Source: Endomychus coccineus (taxonomy: Eukaryota > Arthropoda > Insecta > Coleoptera > Endomychidae). From it: 64,000 nt of DNA. Position 1 is the stretch's first letter; each line of letters begins with the position of its first letter. The stretch lies in the NCBI GenBank assembly GCA_958510875.1, contig OY294067.1, positions 55,998,039 to 56,062,038 on the forward strand, written 5' to 3'. Position numbers and translations under genes: made by a program. The notes under the pieces were generated by a model. That model made no database searches, was not told where the DNA came from, and was given only the letters and a program-made list of their open reading frames with translations. Positions 60,101 through 64,000 of this stretch are shown here, piece after piece.

Positions 60101-61654
60101 ATTTATATAAGGTTGTTAAAATAATTGAAGGCAATTAAACTTTGACATATTAACTTGACACCATTCTGTTTTCTATCAACTGCCAAATCCCTAACATATA
60201 TGAGTCTAGCTAACGTTCCTTGGACGATGGAAAGAAATGCATGAGTCACTATTTTTTATATCCTCAATAGTCATTGGGTGAACTGTATAAAAATTTTACC
60301 CATAAGAAAAGACGAAAGAAAGAAAACGAACGTTTTTTAATAAAATTTTATAATTTTTTCAAAATACACTACACAAATCTATATCATTGGTAAGCTTATC
60401 AAAAATGCTATTTAAATAATTATTCACAGTTTTGCGTTAAAACCCAGCCTGTATAGGTAATTCCAAGTATAAGCACTCGAATAAAAATTCAAGACATGGA
60501 AAAACACTGGATACATATCTCCGATTTATTTCAAACAGTAATGTCGTGATGATTTTTCAAATATGGCGTTTTTTCACTATATATTCGACGATAAAATCTA
60601 AACGGTTCATAATACGCGTATTTTGAACAAAATCAAAATGGCTTTTCAATGATGGTAACATGGCGACCATCTGTAAATGATGAAAATAATTTTAAATTGA
60701 GCAGAATGTTCGTAGCTACCTCGTACCCCTTGGATAAAATTGATCAAAACTGGAGACACCTCCGTCTTCTCTTTCCCGAACCCTCACGATATTGGCTCAA
60801 CTCCTAGTTCGTAATATTATAGGCGATGCTTTGTCCACTTATATCTTAGGTATAGTCATTGGGTAAAAGTCAACATCATCAACTAGAGTTACAAGTCAAC
60901 AAAACCCAATCCTGAACCCATTCAAAATGATTTGACTCTGATGACAATAGCAAATGAATATACTACTTACCCATTCAACATCTGTGTAGACTCTCTTAGA
61001 CGACCAATTTCTGTATTCACAATTTCAGTTTTCCTCAAATCATAAGCTGCCATAGCTTGATGAATTACAACAGGAACTAACTCACTGAACAAATCTGAAA
61101 AGAAATATGATTTTACATTTAGATTCATACATTTGTTTGGCTCAAAAAATTATATATATTTGATAAATCACATTATTCCAATAATGATAAAAATACAATT
61201 TTCTTTAAAGGTGAACTGAACACCTACCTCTAAAATTGTGACTCAACGGGTGTCCTACAGGCGTCAACTTTACTGGTTGGGCTTTACCAAATGGTTCCAA
61301 AGACTTCACATCTGGTATTCTTTCATGATAAATAAAATCATTATCCTTTTTAGCTTCATTCAAATTCCTCTGAGCTTTATTCAATAATTCTTGGAACAGT
61401 CCTCTTCCAGATCTCTGTTGGGCTGCCTTAAATAATTCGACGGCATACTAGAAAAGAAATACTTTATATTTGGGAGTTACAACGAAATAAAAAAAGGAAC
61501 TACTGCATTCATGTTAACTATTGATTCGCAACATTTCATTCAGGACACTTACTTCCAATCTCGAAATCTCTTCACCTACAGATTTGTTGCTTTTACAAAC
61601 TAAGCTTTGGTGATACTCAGCTATGGCATGAAAGCCAGCTTGTTTACCTGCAAT
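42908..61654 (-). CDS. ALiX: ALIX/PDCD6IP orthologue, eleven 3' exons (N-terminus outside window)
   Basis: ALIX is an ESCRT-associated adaptor in endosomal sorting, membrane scission and cytokinesis. Exons in transcript order are 61654-61553, 61447-61228, 61094-60971, 58115-57935, 57877-57725, 57578-57420, 54566-54351, 54289-54140, 51196-51043, 46770-46573 and 43128-42908 (TGA stop). Every junction keeps frame with AG/GT borders. At the exon 4 to 5 junction the donor is GAA|GTAGGT, not the later GT. Together they encode 625 residues, against about 840-870 in full-length family members. About 230 residues of the BRO1 domain are missing and lie upstream of 61.65 kb, probably past 64 kb. Introns of 2.2-4.3 kb carry most of the TE relics nearby. 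No stop or frameshift is seen, so I consider it functional. Confidence 0.93.
43200..45232 (+). mobile_element. Penelope-like element with ~400-bp inverted arms, in ALIX intron
   Basis: The left arm 43478-43880 is the reverse complement of 44820-45232: CTAAGATTATGAAAG against CTTTCATAATCTTAG, AACCGGTCAT-type and CCTCCAAAG/CTTGGAGG blocks. Between them, plus-strand frames give PLE reverse transcriptase (44160-44640: [22 protein letters not shown]) and a GIY-YIG part (44785-44890: [24 protein letters not shown]). Stops and frameshifts abound. Upstream sequence 43200-43480 is homologous to 11600-11860. An inverted copy of the element's own 3' coding part lies upstream, as at 12.7-13.4 kb. Confidence 0.82.
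45328..46118. mobile_element. Large fold-back element (~370-bp arms)
   Basis: 45330-45700 and 45735-46110 are inverted copies: GTCCAGGCAACGAACC against the end near TGCCTGGACTATAAG, plus CCCCATAGATCATTCATGAC, CAAAACGGGGTTTCAAC, TTAATGAATTAAGAGCCG and CATCTGGAGG blocks. The loop is only tens of bases (CGCTTTCGATTCC at about 45720). No coding region was recognised. A G run sits at 45959-45971. It would form one of the strongest hairpins in the window, inside an ALIX intron. A divergent piece of the family may lie at 47405-47580. Confidence 0.85.
47405..47580. repeat. Possible divergent relative of the fold-back element
   Basis: TAATCCAGGCTGTGAACCGG here resembles the 45.33-kb arm tip, and GGATCGTTCATACACC plus a CCCACCCATTGGGGGTGAAA block follow in the same order. 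Similarity is low. Confidence 0.4.
48100..48765 (+). pseudogene. Gypsy-type LTR retrotransposon pol relic
   Basis: The first segment reads [25 protein letters not shown] and then [12 protein letters not shown] sequence, matching the RNase H region of gypsy pol (DAS is the catalytic block). Further on, [13 protein letters not shown] and [15 protein letters not shown] match the integrase zinc-binding entry, with its LHxGHxG-like block degraded. Stops occur every 20-50 residues. No LTR was found. The open frame just before (47757-48107) may be part of the same element, but I do not recognise it. Confidence 0.7.
49012..50476 (-). mobile_element. hAT transposon with exact 8-bp target duplication
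   Basis: GTATATTG stands at 49012-49019 and again at 50469-50476. Between them the ends read CAGAGGCGTAGCGAGG and, inverted, CAGTGGCGTAGCTAGG, the usual hAT tip. The element is 1449 bp (49020-50468). G/C-rich subterminal tracts contrast with the host sequence. A truncated transposase lies inside on the minus strand. It sits in an ALIX intron. Confidence 0.92.
49260..50213 (-). pseudogene. hAT transposase (ZMYM1-like) C-terminal part, broken
   Basis: The frame 50213-49659 starts in the catalytic region with [11 protein letters not shown], continues through helical sequence and an Arg run, and ends QRLRDLNK. A second frame (49646-49464) carries the linker. The hATC dimerisation part follows in another frame at about 49440-49270: [20 protein letters not shown], then [18 protein letters not shown]. 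The N-terminal zinc finger and first catalytic Asp are missing. Frameshifts make it inactive. Confidence 0.85.
51043..51196 (-). CDS. ALiX: ALIX exon 9
   Basis: This exon lies between the two hAT insertions. The acceptor GTTTTAG and donor CCA|GTAAGT are intact, so neither insertion damaged it. Confidence 0.9.
51530..52051. mobile_element. Short hAT element with exact 8-bp target duplication
   Basis: GATCGCAC occurs at 51530-51537 and 52044-52051. The ends read CAGTGGCGGAACTACAAT and, inverted, CAGTGGCGGAACTTCAAT. The body is 506 bp (51538-52043) with G/C tracts GGGGGGGCCC near both ends. No transposase domain was recognised in the interior frames, so it is non-autonomous. It is a different hAT family from the 49-kb copy but shares the CAGTGGCG tip. 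Confidence 0.92.
53069..53445. repeat. Nested inverted repeats
   Basis: AAGTGGAAAAAAAATTACCC (53067-53086) is mirrored by GGGTAATTTTTTTCCCACTT (53423-53442). Inside, GTTTGGCCAAATTGATTGTT is mirrored by AAAAATCAATTTGGCTAAAC (53095-53152). It is likely a MITE of about 375 bp. No target duplication was seen. Confidence 0.6.
54140..58115 (-). CDS. ALiX: ALIX exons: V domain
   Basis: The five exons contain [12 protein letters not shown] and [20 protein letters not shown], then [57 protein letters not shown] with [18 protein letters not shown], and [11 protein letters not shown]. This helical V domain binds YPXnL-type motifs in the family. Heptad-like helices dominate. The intron between 54566 and 57420 holds Harbinger and Helitron relics. 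Confidence 0.93.
55018..55457 (+). pseudogene. PIF/Harbinger transposon 5' end, truncated
   Basis: GGCTAGGTTCATACGG at about 55020 follows a TTAAC, the usual Harbinger tip and TTA-type target. The frame 55161-55457 has [15 protein letters not shown] and FRMS-like [15 protein letters not shown], an N-terminal pattern of Harbinger transposases. It stops before any catalytic residue, and no right end was found. Confidence 0.6.
56074..56675 (+). pseudogene. Helitron Rep (HUH) domain fragment
   Basis: One frame gives [19 protein letters not shown] and [10 protein letters not shown]. After a deletion the frame 56169-56675 continues [13 protein letters not shown], then [37 protein letters not shown] and [20 protein letters not shown] with [13 protein letters not shown] is the HUH metal-binding motif of the rolling-circle Rep nuclease. 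The PIF1-type helicase is absent. The copy is dead. Confidence 0.88.
56828..57245. repeat. Dispersed repeat related to 21.98-22.27 kb
   Basis: AAAGTTCGATTTTCACTAAT and TTTAATAAATAAATGTAACT at 56849-56886 match the 22-kb family, with an inverted piece at 57215-57240. A possible ~400-bp element lies between the two. Confidence 0.5.
58430..59640 (+). repeat. LTR-like region: TATA box, tandem repeats, poly(A) signal
   Basis: CTGTATAAAAGCC at 58451-58463 is followed by a G/C-richer block typical of a retroelement start region. A ~130-bp tandem repeat then runs to about 59200, and AATAAAC lies at 59546-59552. This is the order U3-TATA, R and poly(A) of an LTR, so it may be a solo LTR in the ALIX intron. 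I could not fix TG...CA ends or a target duplication. A host promoter inside the intron is less likely. Confidence 0.4.
58640..59205. repeat. Tandem repeat, ~130-bp unit, about four copies
   Basis: Units begin with CAATCCTGGTAGCTTGGACG at about 58694, 58822, 58954 (one change) and 59083. Each also has TTTGCGATTCAG, TGCGAATTGTTTTC and CCGAGACCGATTTGTAGAAT. The last unit is more diverged, and a partial unit precedes the first. Confidence 0.9.
59641..60970. other. ALIX intron remainder, nothing recognised
   Basis: No coding or TE domain was recognised. Confidence 0.4.
60971..61654 (-). CDS. ALiX: ALIX exons: end of BRO1 domain and V-domain entry
   Basis: The three exons read [11 protein letters not shown] and [21 protein letters not shown], then [40 protein letters not shown] and [20 protein letters not shown]. 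These match the C-terminal helices of the BRO1 boomerang, which in known ALIX proteins binds ESCRT-III (CHMP4), followed by the start of the V domain. Confidence 0.93.
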
Positions 61655-63520
61655 CTGGAATAGAGAATATATAAATAAAAATTGAATGTAGCCAAAGTTG
61701 ATATACAGCAATATATATAATATGTAGTGCTAAGATTTAATAACACTAAAGATACCTTTTGAATACAACATAATTAAGAAAATGATTTCTACGTGCCGAA
61801 TTGCTTTTTCGGAAAATGTGCAATGTAATGAAAAAGTACCATCCACCAGAACACGTTGATAGTAGTAATTAACCTCTTATTATTGAATTTTCTTTGGTTG
61901 ACTTCTTGAGTTCTTTAATATAACAATTTGATATGAGGCTGTTATCACAATTTCACATTAGTGAATTAGAGGTAACATACCATAATACACAGGTGTCACA
62001 GTTTGTTGATATTTCATGTTTCAAAAATCAGTAAGTGGTAATGTTACCACTTCTACCAAGTCATCGATCGTTTGCAAAGTATTGTAACAATTGGTTGGTA
62101 TAAAAACCATTTAAATATAATTAACAAGGAATATAATTGCGCAAACGCAAAATCTGAAATATGAAGCGTATTTCGGGAATAGTTCTAGTAAGAACACTAT
62201 TCATTATCAAGAAGGTTCATAGGCAATGATTATTATTTATTATCCTTAAAGGTTTATTACATTACATTATGCTGCGACTATTTACACTACGGCAATTTTT
62301 GTCTGGCAAGTAATTCAAGCAGTTAAAGTTTTAAGGGTATTTTTGCAAAAATTATACTGATACTGCAGTTTACTTGACATATTCCTTTTTTTAGTTTTGT
62401 TGTCTTTTGGAAGTTGGTGGTCAAAATGTGATTCAAAATGTCAGCCCAACAAACTAGCTATGCTGCTGCATATAATCTTGTTTGGTAAAAAAATGAATAT
62501 GGTCCAGAATCATATAAAGAAGATGTAATCCCGAGTTCATCAGTCCGAATGAAGAATAGAAGGTCCTCTACAACTTGACAATTTGTTGTGAATAATAACA
62601 GCAATTTTGATTATCTTTTAAAAGATTACACCAAACATTGCCAGGCTTGCGTTGTGCTATTACGGCCAATGAACAATTTTTGACATCTCATAATTCCCGC
62701 TGTGTAATTATAGAAAATGTCTCTTCTTTTCACCAAGACTGACATTTTAAAAAACACATGAAACTCAACTCTCGCAAAAATGAAAATGAAACTTTAGAGA
62801 AAACTGTTAATTTGAAACAGTCTTCTTGTTTCTTTTAGAAGATAGTATCTTTTTACAGTTAGATGTCACTGAACTACAGGCAGGTGATTTGCAAATACAA
62901 ACATTCAGAATGTTTCTAAGTAGTATAAGATAAGTCCCCCACCCACTTGGCTCAATCATATGTGTTCTGCGATCGCGAAGTAATGATCTGAGTAATAGAA
63001 GTTTAAACTCTAGATGAACTAAAGCTAAAACGTTTAGAAAACAAGTTTCGCTAGTTAAGAAACCTATTAAAGTGTACCTACTCATAAATTTTAATTTTTA
63101 TAAATTCTTAAACTCTCTGAACTGAATCGTTCAGGTTCATAGTTCACAAGTAGAGAATATAAATAGAACATTTATTTATAGAGATGCAGGATATTCAAAA
63201 AACGTTGATCGAAAACTTGAATGGTCTAGGAAATCAGCGTCCCCTTAAGAAGACATACCTCACTCCTAAAGAAATTAAGATTCTAAAGTACAAAGTCTCA
63301 TTTCGTTAAACAAGGCAAATAACAAGAACAGGTAACTTCCTGTGATACAGATAAACACATGTATGATAAGATTATAAATATATAAGGAGATAACAAATAA
63401 ATAAGGAAAAACACATTATTGATGAATATTATCAATTTAAAATTAAGAATATAACTCCAGATATCTGACAGAACAGTCTGAATTTTGAACCCTCAAAAAC
63501 AACTCACTTCAATAGTAAAC
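61655..63520. other. Upstream ALIX intron or flank, nothing recognised
   Basis: I looked for the missing BRO1 exons on the minus strand and saw none. The minus frame 62807-63085 has no family feature. Confidence 0.45.
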
Positions 63521-63527
63521 AAAAATT

Positions 63528-63567
63528 AAATTTCTGAAGAAGGCGAAAGCCGAAACACGTCAAATAA
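63528..63567 (+). ncRNA. Hammerhead ribozyme, second type
   Basis: ATTT (stem I), CTGAAGA (63534-63540), stem II GGC-GAAA-GCC, GAAA (63552-63555), a two-pair stem III (AC-AC-GT), cleavage-site C61 (63561) and AAAT closing stem I. CTGANGA allows the A. Stem I is four A/T pairs only, so activity is uncertain. Its sequence differs from the 31.5-kb family, so it likely marks another Penelope lineage. Confidence 0.6.
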
Positions 63568-64000
63568 GACAACACAAGACAGGCAAAGTTTACATGACAG
63601 TTTACAGCTGATACATTGACAGTCACATACTGTCCGTGACAGACCATTCCGTATCATAGATATCCCTGTCAATTCAAAAAAATTTCATGACAGTATAATT
63701 TTACGTCTTTCCAAGCCTTTAGCGGTTTCTATAATATAGAAATATTTTCATCAAGTATTGAAACTTGGAGAAAACATCGCGGCGGCGCAACCGACGATTC
63801 CTTCTATGGGAATTACCTGTTTCTTCGGGCGTAGCTTGCGAACAACAGCTAGTAGCTAACCAACAGCTATGTTTATCAGCTGAATGAGAAACCTATAAAA
63901 ATTTTTAATAAACCGAATCAAGGAACATATATCAACTAAATACACATCTAAACTATTCATAGGAGGATAGGACATATTGGAAATCAAAATTAAAACACTC

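Noticed and set aside
62437..62580. Short frame starting MSAQQTSYAAAYNLVW
   Set aside because: It stops after 16 codons and no family or splice signal supports it.

Overview
This is a fragment of an animal nuclear genome, almost certainly an insect. It is A+T-rich, its genes have introns, and it is crowded with transposable-element (TE) relics typical of arthropods: Penelope-like, CR1/Jockey-like LINE, mariner, hAT, P-like, Harbinger, Helitron, gypsy and others. I cannot name the species; a beetle is a guess.

Two host genes are well supported, and they converge. (1) A plus-strand gene has exons at 32453-32700, 35055-37890 and 39037-39548. It encodes a calponin-homology-like segment, one filamin-type repeat and a long disordered tail; its 5' end was not found. 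(2) A minus-strand ALIX/PDCD6IP orthologue has eleven exons between 61654 and 42908. They cover the end of the BRO1 domain, the whole V domain and the proline-rich tail (625 residues). Its first exons lie beyond the window. All exon junctions in both genes keep the reading frame with GT/AG borders. ALIX introns hold much of the repeat content.

Layout: 0-9 kb has scattered LINE, mariner and Penelope pieces. 9.2 kb has one possible orphan exon. 10.1-14.5 kb is Penelope arms, terminal repeats and a LINE. 14.87-20.49 kb is a structure with ~265-bp terminal inverted repeats enclosing a DDE-SWIM transposon, which has its own 25-bp ends, and a tyrosine recombinase gene bordered by TTTCTCAC palindromes. 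22-27 kb has two short inverted-repeat transposons with subterminal tandem repeats and coding tails. 28-30 kb has a P-element-like relic and a LINE. 32-39.5 kb is the filamin-type gene. 43-61.7 kb is ALIX with intronic Penelope, fold-back, gypsy, hAT (two with exact 8-bp target duplications), Harbinger, Helitron and a ~130-bp tandem repeat. 61.7-64 kb has no recognised gene.

The most notable observations are several hammerhead ribozyme folds in Penelope-derived arms (best at 31482-31525), and the tyrosine recombinase/DDE assembly inside long inverted repeats at 14.87-20.49 kb. All calls come from reading the sequence by eye. No database search was run.
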